In this document: piece by piece, positions 8,713 to 19,136 of the stretch
Position numbering within the stretch: position 1 is the stretch's first letter
Layout of the letters: each line of letters begins with the position of its first letter
Assembly (NCBI GenBank): GCA_000444245.1
Contig: ATSW01101093.1
Location: 1 to 20,936 of the forward strand
Length of the DNA stretch: 20,936 bases
Source: Botryllus schlosseri
Lineage: Eukaryota > Chordata > Ascidiacea > Stolidobranchia > Styelidae
Direction of reading: 5' to 3'
Position numbers and translations under genes: made by a program
The notes under the pieces: model-generated
The model's database searches: none
Told to the model about the DNA's origin: nothing
The model's input: the letters and a program-made list of their open reading frames with translations, nothing else

Positions 8713-9237
8713 CTCATCAGCGAAATCAAAAGCCGTTCGTTTCAATTCAATAAATGAATGAGACTGCCAGAAATGTTGAGCAACATGATGGACGAAATTA
8801 TTTCACGAAATGAGGTTGACCTACTTATTACATTATGAAAATTAAGTTTTCGCCAACTTTAGCGTTGATATGAGACTGAATCTAATAGGAAGGTAAGTGC
8901 AGTTTCGTTTACTGTTGTTACTATATTTTGCGGCTAGTTGGGAACATTATTGATATAACTGCACCAAGTCGTTTCAACTCCATTCTTTCTTTTCATTGTG
9001 TAGCAATTCCTATTGGTATTTCGAAACAATTAACCAAAAAGACGTCCAGTAACGAAATACTTTTAGACAATTAGGTTATTACAAAGACAGTAACTACTCT
9101 ACTAAATTCTGACTACTCGCACCACTCAATCAATCGGTTATGATTTGACACTACGTCCATTTTTACTGGATAGGTTTCAGTTTTTTAAAGCAAAACTGAG
9201 CCTGAAATACCAACTTTGATATCGTCATTTCTACTTG
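8713..9237. other. Unassigned stretch
   Basis: AT-rich sequence with no supported gene or repeat boundary. Confidence 0.35.
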
Positions 9238-9239
9238 TA

Positions 9240-10199
9240 GGGGAGATAAGGTACCGATGGATCAAAAATTGCAAAATGATCTCTGGCCCAAAAATGCCCA
9301 GCCGATAACAGCAGATCTTTTGCTGGCTCAAAACTTTGATACGAGCTCTGCCTATTGAGCTGAGCATATACAAATGAATATCCGTCTTTAAAAAAATATT
9401 TATGAACGTTCAAAATATGTTGCTCGAACGTATCATCGGTCCCCACCGGTGGGTCCTGAGGCACACGACTCGGGGCCTATCAGACATACTCTCAAACCTC
9501 AGCTGTTACAACTTTTCTCTCTGAGTAATATAATCTAAGCTAGATCAAGCCAAAGAAGAATGTTTGGTCGCAACCGTCGAAAATAGAATTATTAAAACTC
9601 AAATGTAGCCATAAAATCACGTTTCGATTTAGGCTCTAGCTTATAAATTTGAGGGTACATACATTTTGGCCGTAAATCGACATTGTGACTTCCAAATACT
9701 TCGTTATAGCGATAACACATCGAAGACCATTATTACATAATGAGTTTGTGTATTTAGGCCTGTTTCAGTTGTTGCATAATTAGTTAGGGCAACTATTTTG
9801 CTTGATGTGGCTATTGTATCATCGGTCCATCCACACCCTATAAATTTTATAAATGAATCGAAATAAAGTCCACTCAAAAAAGGTATTGAATAAAAGAATA
9901 TGTGCCATTATACAGCCTGATTCAAGCCCAACTCTTTACATCAAACATGATTGCTGGTTTGTTAGTGTTGAAGGTTAGAAAGAAAATGTATGCGTCGATC
10001 GAAATTTATCTTACACCCCCCAAAACAGAAACATCTGTCAGAGACTCCATAACCCGCGCATGTCGAAGTTGTTTTGTATGTGAGGAAACATTCTGCCAGC
10101 ATGCAATTGCCGACAAATTCACTAAGTGTAATCATGGAATTATCATCGAGAAATTATCAGGTATTTTCGGTCCCACTGATCAATCGGTACAATCTCCCC
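9240..10199. mobile_element. Putative TIR element with TA target site
   Basis: The left end GGGGAGATAAGGTACCGATG is mirrored by the right end, which in reverse complement reads GGGGAGATTGTACCGATTGATC. Both are flanked by TA (9238-9239 and 10200-10201), the target used by Tc1/mariner-type elements; this superfamily assignment is tentative. Two related words, TATCATCGGTCC, lie inside at about 9428 and 9817 and may be ends of further insertions. Open frames at 9231-9464 (-) and 9902-10252 (+) run through the termini. The second has a cysteine cluster, CRSCFVCEETFC, but no transposase signature. It is non-autonomous if real. Confidence 0.45.
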
Positions 10200-10201
10200 T
10201 A

Positions 10202-11465
10202 CTTAATTGCAAATTTGAAATTTACAACGGTACTGCTACTTTTATCAAGTAACAGCGATAACTGTTTTGATCAGATATGATGATCCTTAAAATAAAAGTG
10301 ATTTTTGTTCAACTGTGTAAGTCAAAAAAGTCAGGGATAGAAGTCACCAGCTTCGTCATGTCGAGTGAATTTTCAGGTTTACAGATATAGATTTCGAAAC
10401 ACTCGAAACACTGTAACAACTTCAGAAAGTCCAGCAACTTGTCGCACCATAATATATTTCTTCCGCATTAAACGCAATATTGTATCATATAATTTTAAAA
10501 GCGGTTGTCGGCACTTAATATCAAAGGTAGGTGATGCATCTCCACGATTACATACGTCAAGTATACCCGTACGGCACCGGGGCTCAACGGACGACATTCA
10601 GTCCGCTATAATAAAGGAATCAGCTAACAACGACGAGTTGAAAGCGTTTGGAACCAGTAACAGTAACAAACTACACACACAACTGATGAATACATACTAG
10701 GCTGAACGTGGGCTGACACGTGGGCTGAATTCTGACACTGTACGCCTACTTGCCGCAACTAAAGCGTAGTGGGTCGTAATAAACAGTTCTTCCATAACTT
10801 TGGCTTATGAACTATTTTAAAAGTCCTTCTCTACCCCGAGAGAAAGTGCAACAGTGAAGTAATGTGCGTTAGAAATTCCAAATTGGTTTGAGAAGGCATG
10901 ATGTCGTTATAACAGGTATATATGTAGAGTGGAATAGTACCACTCGTTTAGCTGTAACTCAAAAACGTTGACTCTGCGGGAAAAATAGCTTATGCCAAAA
11001 TCTTTTTCACTAGTTCAAATTAAATCATGAGAATACATCTTATTTACAACACAATGCCTAATAAAATTCCAAATATTACATATCTTTACGTGATCTTTCA
11101 ACAAATACCGGTAAAAGGGAGAGGCGTCTGTTTACAGGGAGAATTAAAAGTGATATCCATTTACAGTATCGGAAACTTATATATCGACATCACGAATGTG
11201 TCTAGGTTGATAAGATTGTATAAATTTACCTGTGTTTTGGCGTGTAAGACAAAAATACTGGAGCCAGTGAACTCAGTCCATGAGGTATTCCCCGATAGAG
11301 AAGTGCAGAGTACACAACTATTTGGTAAAAACCAAAAGTCCCGATTCTTTCCAATACAAAATCGAAATCAATCATGGTTCTACGCTCTCTATTCAAGTAA
11401 ATAGGTGAATACTTTGAATGAAAGTAGACATATTAGTGAACAATGGTGAATTTAACGTGAAGTTC
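10202..11465. other. Unassigned stretch, no convincing gene
   Basis: This holds frames of 111 codons (10365-10700, +) and 125 codons (11027-11404, +) with no recognisable domain, no paralogous copy in the window and no splice context that I can support. They are compatible with chance in sequence of this composition. No repeat ends were found. Confidence 0.4.
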
Positions 11466-11473
11466 ATCTGGAT

Positions 11474-12830
11474 CAGTGGTTCCCAACGTGGGCGATATCG
11501 CCCCCCAGGGGGCGATTTGTCGATCCAGGGGGGCGAAAATAGCCAAGGGGGCGATAGGGGGGCGAAAACGGACGAAGGGGGCGATAGGGGGCGATGGCGC
11601 GTTGAAATGGCTTTATTGGCGTCCATGACCGTAACTGCCACACCCAAACCCCCAATTGGGATGGGGGACCCGAGCTTGAAGGGGGCCCACAATTTGTTCG
11701 TGAATTAACAATAATTATAGAGTATTATTTTAAAAATTTAGGCAACTTTTTTAAAACGTATCGGGCTGCGCGCCATTCCGTATCACATATTTCTTGCTTA
11801 TTGGATTCCCATCCTCCAAGAAATAATACGCATGAGTTATGGAAATGGGCATGTCGGCGTCAGCCATTGTCACACCATGACGCACCAAGACATATGAAGT
11901 TTCAGGCCATGTAACATGCGACTCCGAGAAGTGTGCCAGAACGAGAAAACCTTGGCGGAAAAGGACTGCCTTTATGCTGACCGAATTCGATAAATATACG
12001 ATATACATAGATATTTAATTGTCCAAAGGCACCTAAATGGCGGGCGCCAAATGTTTCTGTCCTGGCTATCAGAACCCCACAAAAATAATGCCATCTCGCA
12101 GAGAAAAATTAATTGCCAGTGCAGAAATACTAATTTGAAATCGTGTGCGGCTTTTAGTTTAGTAAGTATGGGCGGTTTGAATATCCTTTGACATAGCAGA
12201 CAGGCCACGAAATGTCATTACGTAACGAAGTCATTATACCCACGGGTCCGCCCGAATATGTTCAATTATTATTTACAGGCCCTACATTTTCCAAGACACC
12301 TCACTCAGCTTTACCGGTAAATCTGAATACATGAGCAGAGAGAGGATAAAAAATTGACAGCAACATATATGCAATTACCGATCATATTGACCGATTCAAT
12401 CATGAATGATAGAAATTTTTCGCGCTTCGCACGAATTAAGCCGACTAATTAAAGAGTCCAAGAATTTGTGCTGAGAAGTAGCGGTAAATAGGTATCGGGG
12501 GAGTTGGGTCTGCGGGGTGCATACGTTTGCTTTATCGCCCTATGGAGGAGGCTCAAGACCAACGTATTGGGGCGGGGGTCTGACGAAGTGCTGTTACGGT
12601 CCTTTTGAAATCAAGTCGGAGAAATCACCTTTTTTGTTAGTCAACTCACCAAAATTTAGCTGGAAAAGTGCAATTTCGAGGTCGAGCCGAAAAGTTGACC
12701 TTTTTTCTTAGTCAACTCGCCGGTGATTTCAGTCTGTATGCCCATTTTTCGGTTCCCAATATTTGGGGGGCGATGATCGGTGTGATGTTTGAAAAGGGGG
12801 CGATGAGTCGAAAAAGGTTGGGAACCACTG
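11474..12830 (-). mobile_element. Non-autonomous hAT element, perfect TSD
   Basis: The ends are CAGTGGTTCCCAACGTGGG (left) and AAGGTTGGGAACCACTG (right). The flanking TSD is a perfect ATCTGGAT at 11466-11473 and 12831-12838. The left end has tandem GGGGGCGATA-like words (11500-11600) and the right has GGGGGCGATGA. Length is 1357 bp. Read in reverse complement it is collinear with the element starting at 19137: right-end CAGTGG, then GAGTTGACTAA, TTTACCGGTAAAG, GCACTGGCAATTAATTTTTC, GGACAATT and the GGCACACTTCTCGG block. It shares blocks with 3220-4315. The sole longer frame of interest is at 11751-12008. No transposase was found. Confidence 0.93.
11751..12008 (-). pseudogene. Unrecognised ORF shared by three family copies
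   Basis: This 85-codon frame includes LAHFSESHVTWPETSYVLVR and HGVTMADADMPISITHAYYF. The same segment occurs, frame-broken, at about 15025-15186 (AHFSESHIGQN in one frame, RTSYVFMHRGVVMADAEMPI in another) and at about 19880-20040. This copy keeps the longest uninterrupted reading. No protein family is recognised. In family orientation it lies roughly two thirds of the way along the short element. It could be a fragment of the lost transposase, of an accessory protein, or of a captured host exon. Confidence 0.35.
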
Positions 12831-12838
12831 ATCTGGAT

Positions 12839-13699
12839 GAAATGCAACATACGTCATCTCAATTAATGTGGTAACCAGCCTATGGACAAATGTGTGACAA
12901 ACGCATCTCGCGACCCAAGCATAGCATATCAAAATATATGAATTTTCAATGTTAGATGATACGTCCCAGGGGAATGTATGAAATAAAAAAGGGTCGATAA
13001 AACCAGTTGTTCAAACGCAGATCTATGAAACATGTGGGACGCAGTTGCTGTCGAAATGGAGTGCATTGTTTTCCTCGGTCGGTCTCATTGGTATACTGCA
13101 TGGCTCCAATTGCAGGGACCATTTGAACGACCGGACATATCAATGTCGAGTAGGTTTTGTCCAACCAGTGACGGTTTTTAATAGCATCCGATCCTTTTTA
13201 CTACTTGGCCAAGCCGTATGTTGCCCAAAACTTCACGTTAGCCCAGAAATGCTTGTGTCAAATGGTCTCGCACACACAGGATGTTGCCACCCCTCGGTGT
13301 TGAGCGATACCAGGAATATACCGCTATCTCAAAATTCCGGAAACTATTATAATTATTTCTGTTCATGATGCGCAATAAAACTATGAGGTGCCGAAGTTAT
13401 GATCCCGTCCTCTATCTTGCCCATCCCAGTATTACTCGCGCAAGTTAGATCTCTCCAGAGAAACCACGGCTTATTGGTGATAGCTTTCTATACAACATCA
13501 ATTAATTTAAATTGAACTCGAAGACTTTTCGTGTGTCTCTATTCGAAAATCTGCAGCATACGAAAGGGATTTAAACAGATTTGAATGCAAAACTCAAAAA
13601 GTGATAGGCCTGCTACTCAAGACAATGAATGATCACGGCCACGAATGAGGTATCCTCAGGATATCGTGGAAAAACATTTTTGATTGCGGAAATTCGGCA
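12839..13699. other. Unassigned stretch
   Basis: A 107-codon plus-strand frame (13045-13368) and an overlapping minus-strand frame (12952-13164) lack recognised motifs. No repeat termini were seen between the hAT TSD at 12838 and the start of the Penelope-like homology near 13700. Confidence 0.35.
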
Positions 13700-14640
13700 A
13701 GCTTGTGATAACTCGTTGCCGTCCTTGGACGTTCTAGTGGAAAAACGAGCTAGTAACTTTGTCACTTCGGTTCAACGGAAGTCAGCACTTATTGGACACT
13801 ATTTACGCTGGAGTTCGTTAAGCCCGAACCGCCGAAACTATATTTCATTGGCACATAGGTACACAGAGCATTGATGATCTGTTCAGATGTAAAATTAAAC
13901 TCGGAGTTAGAGTATATCCGGAAAATCCTAATAGATAGCGGGTACCTAGAATATATCATTAGCAGTTTTGTGGACAGAACACTCAGAAATTTCACTGTCG
14001 GCAAATCACAAAAAAAAACGAACGCCTGCACTGACGAGAATGTACATTTACATTTACCCTGACTGGGCCTCTATGTCTGCTCACTTTAAAAAGCAATTGA
14101 TTTCTGCGGTAAATCGCTTGTACGACAACGTAAAACGAAAGTTGTGTTAACCACCAAACAATTGCTTCCTGTAACGCGCAAAGATGTTCCTCCTGCTTCT
14201 GAACAAAGCAATATAGTCGACGAATTCAAGTGCCACTGTGATTGTCGGTAGGGGGGAAGAACAACTCAGCGCTTGCACGAACGGATGAACAACATATTCC
14301 GAGTGGTATTCGATCGCGCACATTAAATTCTCGTGATAATTTACCTGTAACTGATCTACGGTTGCTAGAACACAATCAGGCCATGGCCATGATCACTGCA
14401 GTTTGCAAGCATTTGGCCGAGAATACAAGTTGCGTTAAAAACTATCGCGACGAAAGATTTTCTGTATTAGGTAGAGGCCGCACTAATTTTCATCTGTCCG
14501 CACTCGAATCCACTTTTATTAAAGGTTTTCAACTTTTATTGAAGGTCAACCGCATCTTCAAAAGGGCTTTTGCTTATATCATACATTGTGTGGTTAGGAA
14601 TATGATTAAAATAATAAAAAGTGTAATTATTGCATAACTT
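13700..14640 (+). mobile_element. Penelope-like retroelement, 3' fragment
   Basis: A run of short frames in order matches the C-terminal half of Penelope-like element proteins. The reverse-transcriptase tail reads NSLPSLDVLVEKRASNFVTS, followed by IGHYLRWSSLSP. A linker follows with MICSDVKLNSELEYIRKILI and FKKQLISAVNRLYDNVK. The GIY-YIG endonuclease region comes last. The reading changes frame several times, so it is dead. The palm with the YxDD catalytic motif is not present, so the 5' part is missing; such 5' truncation is usual for this class. The element ends in AT-rich sequence, with no certain boundary on either side. Confidence 0.85.
14190..14560 (+). pseudogene. GIY-YIG endonuclease region of Penelope-like element
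   Basis: The region opens with VDEFKCHCDCR near 14217-14250, the CxC plus C/R pattern that precedes the catalytic tract in Penelope-like endonucleases, followed by GRTTQRLHERM. The 131-codon frame at 14242-14637 then gives SGIRSRTLNSRDNLPVTDLR, ITAVCKHLAENTSCVKNYRD, RFSVLGRGRTNFHLSALEST and FIK, matching the C-terminal part of the domain. In active relatives this nuclease nicks target DNA for primed reverse transcription. The last residues (KVNRIFKRAF and beyond) look non-homologous. Confidence 0.8.
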
Positions 14641-15002
14641 TGAAGCAATTGAATCTATAAATAGAAAAGCCGAAAAACGGAAACGAAATCATTCAGCCAT
14701 GAAATGACGTCATGTTACTGACACAGCAAAAGACTTGGTACCTGGTTTGCATAAGGTTATCCCTGTTGTTGTCGATTTGAGTATATTGGTGTGACCATGG
14801 TACTCGATGTGTCCTTACATCGCTTTCCAAACCCATATGCCGGAAGCCGACCGGATGCCTATAGGTTAACACCGTGAAGACCAGAAGTGCGGACAGAATC
14901 ATATTTATGCGGGGATCACTTCCAACTATTTTGCTTCAATGCAGTATGCGAGATGCGCAAGCAACTTGACTACCGAACACAGGCAGCTATCACATGTACT
15001 CC
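14641..15002. other. Unassigned stretch before hAT copy
   Basis: No supported gene. The left terminus of the following hAT copy should lie in or before this stretch, but no CAGTGGTTC-type end is visible. That copy is therefore 5' truncated or rearranged. Confidence 0.35.
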
Positions 15003-16260
15003 CGTCCTCACTTTATTTTCACGGTTATCTTTTTGGCACACTTCTCGGAGTCCCATATTGGCCAGAACTTCATATGTCTTCATGCATCGTGGCGTGGTAA
15101 TGGCCGACGCCGAAATGCCTATTTCTATTTCTATAATTATGCGTATTCTTTCGTGGGGAAGTCGTCAAAACATGATGTGTAACTGATGTTCATTCACCGG
15201 AATAATTTAGGACACCCTTTGAGCTCACCAACCCCCCCCCCTCGCGATTGGGGGTTTGGGTTGCAGCAGTTTTGGTCCTGGTAAGAGGCCAAAGTCTAGT
15301 CGGTCTTTTCGGAACTTTAGTATTGGAAATATTTCGGGATCTAATAGCGCTCGAGGACGACTCGACTATAATAAACCATATAATAATTGTATGTAGTATG
15401 TTCACGGTCAAATCAAGGTTGTTATGACAACAATTGGGTACGGTCTCATACCCTGTGGTTCGAACCAGATGTACACATCCCGAATTCACATCTGCGATTG
15501 GCAATACGGGGAAATTAATAGTATTGGATTTTGTTTTAGAGCTTTGTGTGACTAAGTACGTCAACTGAGAATGGGATGCATGTGTCTGCTCACATTGCAT
15601 CTAGTACTGTACCCAGTTATTATTTTAACATGAATGTATTCCAAACAAAGCAACTCATATTATATAACGTCCATGTGAGGTTGTGGACCACAACACTAGA
15701 TAGCATCATCCTTTATGATATGATGAATAAATATTCTGACGATTTAATTTTGTAGCTCTCAAATACAAGCTCAATTATTCCTTTCGTGCACAAAGTTTCA
15801 AAGCATTAGTTATGTACAAATGGCTCTCATTCTCAAGAGTGATATACACAGCCTCCTTCGATATCCACACGCTGTGTGCTGTAGGATATAATACCTAGTT
15901 CGAAACATTTTGTTGAAAATAACCCATAGCAAGCGTGACGGTAGTATTTTAACGGGAAATTGGCGATCTAAAAGTACGCGCAATCCATTTTTCATAAATT
16001 ATAATAACTCACTGCATTTATGAAAACATATGTAGCAAACGTCGGCGCACAGCGCGACCAAAAATTTCAAGATTTGACATGTTTTGTGGAATGTTAATTT
16101 GCTCTGAATACTCATTAAGGATATGTCCTACTACTACATCATCATCTACTGTGAAGCCATTTTACTTGAGCGCCCCCATATCGCCCCCTGAGCGTTTCCG
16201 CCCCCTTCAAAATCGCCAGCACCCCTTAGGGGGCGCTGGAGACAGGGTTAAGGACCACTG
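15003..16260 (+). mobile_element. Truncated long hAT copy, same family as 19137 element
   Basis: The right end, read in reverse, is CAGTGGTCCTTAACC followed by TCCAGCGCCCCCT, matching the left end of the element at 19137. From about 15025 it aligns along its length with 19880 to the window edge: GGCACACTTCT, TTCATTCACCGGAATAATTT, TAGTATTGGAAATATTTCG, CTGCGATTGGCAATACGGGG and many more. It also shares ATTGGGGGTTTGGGT with the 11474 element in reverse. The 8 bases after the end are CTCTAAAG, but no left copy exists because the left end is missing. A minus-strand 136-codon frame (15190-15600) includes KTKSNTINFPVLPIADVNSG, also readable at 20176-20379; no family is recognised. Confidence 0.78.
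15884..15979. repeat. Highly conserved 96-bp block, copy 1
   Basis: This starts GGATATAATACCTAGTTCGA and ends TCTAAAAGTACGC. It differs from 20656-20751 at only three positions, with no gaps, whereas the neighbouring 100 bases on the left differ at many positions and by small indels. No RNA or protein motif is recognised. Confidence 0.7.
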
Positions 16261-16268
16261 CTCTAAAG

Positions 16269-16557
16269 CTACCGAATGTCCGAAATCGGTAAGTGAAAAT
16301 GTATCGAGTCAGCTAGTATTATGAGAGTGTAACTAACCGTTTCTAGTAGTATTGACTGTGGTGGTAATCAAAGCAAAGTAGTTATTGTTTGCACTCAAAT
16401 TACATGTAGAATTAAGTATATGTCTTCAAAAACTTTTGAAGTGGAAGCATCCCAAAAAGAAACCACTTCTCTCATTTAGCGAAGTAGTGGCATTAGTTAC
16501 TGAAAATGGAATATGTAACTAGCTGACTGCATGACCTGATGGTTACCTAGCTGACCA
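16269..16557. other. Short spacer with a small hairpin
   Basis: Between two hAT elements. An imperfect hairpin, CCACTTC...GAAGTAGTGG, lies at about 16464-16493. Nothing else is recognised. Confidence 0.35.
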
Positions 16558-17156
16558 CCGTTTATCAGGGTTCTAATGACTCGAGTCATGACTCGACTCG
16601 ATTCAGACTCGAGTCACGTTTTTTTTATGACTCGACTTGACTCGAGTCATTTTCTTGAAATGGGAAAATGACTCGACTCGACTCGAGTCAATATTTGGAT
16701 TGACTCGACTTGTACTCGAGTCATTACGCATGACTCGACCCAAGTCAATGACTCGGCTTATTTTATATGACTTGAAGATGAATAAATTTGCGAATCGTAA
16801 TGGCTAGTTCAACAAATCTGAGGAATTCTGCCGACATCGCTATTTGTTACCACTGCTTTCGTTGCACTCGTCTGATATCAGATATGCCACCGCAAAAACA
16901 ACAGACAATGGTACCATAGTGTCCTATATGGTGTCGACACAACCAAATCTCACGCCTCAGAAATTGATTCAGGTCACAATTTCGATTTGACTACAGGCAA
17001 TTTGAAGGTCATTTTTGACCGGCTTGGCGACTAAGTCGGTAAAACGGGTATCAATCGAAAGCTGACTCTGCACTGATTACGAAAATATAAATGTTTTTCC
17101 GCTCGTGGCCCTGGAACCCCACAATCAGCCTCGAATTTTTCATTGTTATGGAGATC

Positions 17157-17244
17157 GGCATTGGGATGCAATAATGCTGTCTGGCTCTTTTGCTCTTGAG
17201 CTACTCTCTCGTTTCGCCAGACAGCATTGTTGCGTCCCAATGCC
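17157..17244 (+). repeat. 29-bp stem hairpin
   Basis: GGCATTGGGATGCAATAATG...CTGGC at 17157-17185 pairs with 17216-17244 across a 30-base loop. The two mismatches at DNA level are both G-U pairs in plus-strand RNA, so the predicted stem is 29 continuous pairs. It lies within the 16566 hAT element, upstream of the transposase C-terminus. It may be a small nested foldback repeat or the source of a small RNA. Confidence 0.7.
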
Positions 17245-17319
17245 AATCAGGGCAGTATCAACTACCAACCCTGCTCTCCCTCTCACTCTACAACCATGCA
17301 ATTAGGCACACTATCTCTG

Positions 17320-17965
17320 TCAATTACTTGCGCGCATTAGTGGAAGCATTGAAAAATTCTATTTTAAAGCATTTTGCAGGAGTGTTTGTAAATGTGAACA
17401 TGATCACAACTGATGAGTCTTTGGATTGGCCTATCGGTAATCCCAAACGTTTGGTGAAACCATCTTCTTAACATGCATGTTCGATCCGAAATTTGCTTTC
17501 TATTAGCTTATGGATCTAAATTGCTCAGAACAATCCCGAATTGCACTGCGGCAGAAAATAATCGAGTTGATGATGACTGAGCCTGACACTCATTCATACA
17601 GGATCACCAGCCAAGGTACAAAATCATCTGACGAAGAGGTACTAGATCCTCCGCAATCAAAGTATTTAAAACTTTTCAATTATACAAGCAAACAATCGAA
17701 GCAAAGTTCAATTAGAGCCAACGCAATCACTCAGATAGTCAATTACTTGGAAGAGACTGATAAGCTCATGTGTAGATTTGAAAGCGATGATTCTTCGCAT
17801 TTTTGGGCGACTCGGAAGAATGAGTATCCTATGCTCTTCAGTGTGGTTCAAAAATGCTTATCAATTCCTGCATCTAGTGCACCAGTGGAACGTGTATTCA
17901 GTAGAGGTGGATTTATTCTAAGGCGATGCCACTCTAATATATCTGAGGATCTCCTTTCCACTTGA
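17320..17965 (+). pseudogene. hAT transposase C-terminal half
   Basis: An upstream frame reads ALVEALKNSILKHFAGVFVN to about 17450. The homology then moves to the frame of 17510, where FGETIFLTCMFDPKFAFY runs into an in-frame TAG at 17504-17506 and continues as MDLNCSEQSR. The TCMFDPKF block resembles the A-x-x-LDPRFK motif of hAT transposases. In the 151-codon frame 17510-17965, FWATRKNEYPML (residues 98-109) and PASSAPVERVFSRGGF (residues 120-135) are the classic hAT dimerisation signature. Homologous reading ends near the TGA at 17963. The breaks seen are one frameshift near 17450 and the TAG. The catalytic DDE half is not recognisable. Confidence 0.88.
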
Positions 17966-18078
17966 TCTGCTGTCTGTGAAAACACACAATACCCTCTGTC
18001 TATTTGAGGTTTTGTTAGGTATGTGTATTGTGCACGTGAGTAATAATGAATGGCTTATGCTGCGTGATGTTTGTAGAA

Positions 18079-18428
18079 TAGGACTGTTCAAAAGTANCTT
18101 CTTTTTTATTTTACTCGGTGGCTACTTGATGAAATNGTTACGTTGCATAAAAAGAACATTGAATCTGGCTCAATTTTGAAAAGTAGAATCAATGATATGA
18201 TAGGAGAAAATTTTGGATTTGAAAATAAATGAAGTATNCANAATGTAACNATATCATGAGATANCCGGTAAAATTCGAAANTCTCTATTTGTAATNAATC
18301 TAAAANNTTCTTTCATAGCATTGCTTTGTTCTACTGGTTGGAATTGAGCTAAATTTGATTTTTTTAGGCAATCTAACAATTTTAAGAAGTAGCTGGAAAA
18401 CGTGAAAAAATGTTTTTGAACAGCCCCA
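18079..18428. mobile_element. Nested foldback hAT MITE
   Basis: The ends TAGGACTGTTCAAAAG and, in reverse, TGGGGCTGTTCAAAAACA form the inverted termini. Flanks TTGTAGAA (18071-18078) and TTGTACAA (18429-18436) make an 8-bp TSD with one mismatch. The two halves are imperfect inverted copies: GGCTCAATTTTGAAAAGTAG is matched in reverse by AGCTCAATTCCAACCAGTAG. It is 350 bp with no coding. All ten ambiguous bases (N) in the window fall inside it. Confidence 0.78.
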
Positions 18429-18436
18429 TTGTACAA

Positions 18437-18900
18437 TTATTTCTCCAATGCTGTAACTGCGATGTAGTCTGTAATGCAATTGGGAAAACCTTAAGTAATA
18501 TCAAAAGGTATCTGTTTTTTGTCACTGCACAATGCACATAGCTGCATGCACGCTTTACAGCATGCTGACTTGGTGTGAATACCTCTACATAAACATGCAT
18601 CTGTTGATTCTCCATCAGCTGGTATCTTGACGTGAACTCGTTGGTTCTCTATCAGCAATTTATGAGCTATCGTCGATGTGCTTATCATAAAAACTGAATG
18701 CTTGAATTGGTGATGTATCAGACTGACAAGACAGATATTTGATTTTACGTTCTAACTTAGTGAAGTTATCTGTAGCATCGGTAATTGAGGCCAGGACCAG
18801 TCCGTTAACTGCATAAATAAACACGTGCCAAAACTCTGATAGGGACAAAATGAGCATGTTTGGCAAGCTAGGAATTCGATATCACCCAAGCAGGATTGAA
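18437..18900. other. Non-coding 3' part of the 16566 hAT element
   Basis: This lies between the nested MITE and the right GAGTC-rich end. Overlapping minus-strand frames (18382-18615, 18491-18688, 18660-18866) carry no recognised motif. Confidence 0.4.
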
Positions 18901-19136
18901 AACATGAGCTGAACGTGACTTCAATACTGTGACTTGGACTCGACTAGAGTCATAACACCATGACTCGGACTTGACCCTTTGAACGGTGACTTGGACTCGG
19001 ACTCGAGTCGGTGATGAATTGAAAATGACTCGACTTGACTCGAGTCAAAACCACAAAAGTAAGATTGACTCGTGACTCGGAACCATGTGACTTGGTTACA
19101 ACCCTGCCTTTTATGGAATCGCTGGATAATTTAAAA

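Larger units (their letters stand above)
16566..19106 (+). mobile_element. GAGTC-type hAT transposon with transposase remnant
   Basis: The left end is CAGGGTTCTAATGACTCGAG and the right end in reverse is CAGGGTTGTAACCAAGTCAC. Flanks CCGTTTAT (16558-16565) and CCTTTTAT (19107-19114) form an 8-bp TSD with one mismatch. The first 200 and last 200 bases are packed with TGACTCGA/GAGTCA words, likely transposase-binding repeats. The coding part lies at about 17320-17965. The element contains a nested foldback MITE at 18079-18428. At 2541 bp it is close to a full-size hAT, but the N-terminal transposase half cannot be recognised and the frame is broken, so it is inactive. Confidence 0.9.

Noticed and set aside
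11027-11404. 125-codon open frame as a possible gene
   Set aside because: No recognisable domain, no paralogous copy and no promoter or splice context. The length is plausible by chance in this composition.
13045-13368. 107-codon open frame as a possible gene
   Set aside because: No motif is recognised, and competing minus-strand frames of similar quality overlap it.
14640-15003. A left terminus for the hAT copy ending at 16260
   Set aside because: I searched for a CAGTGGTTC-type end and a CTCTAAAG flank and saw none, so the copy is called truncated.
15460-15480. GGTTCGAACC resembles a tRNA B box and recurs near 20225-20235
   Set aside because: No A box at the right spacing on either strand and no cloverleaf. 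The word is a short palindrome inside the hAT copies.
16566-16760. GACTCGAGTC arrays as a simple microsatellite
   Set aside because: They occur just inside CAGGGTT ends with matching TSDs, so they are subterminal repeats of hAT elements.
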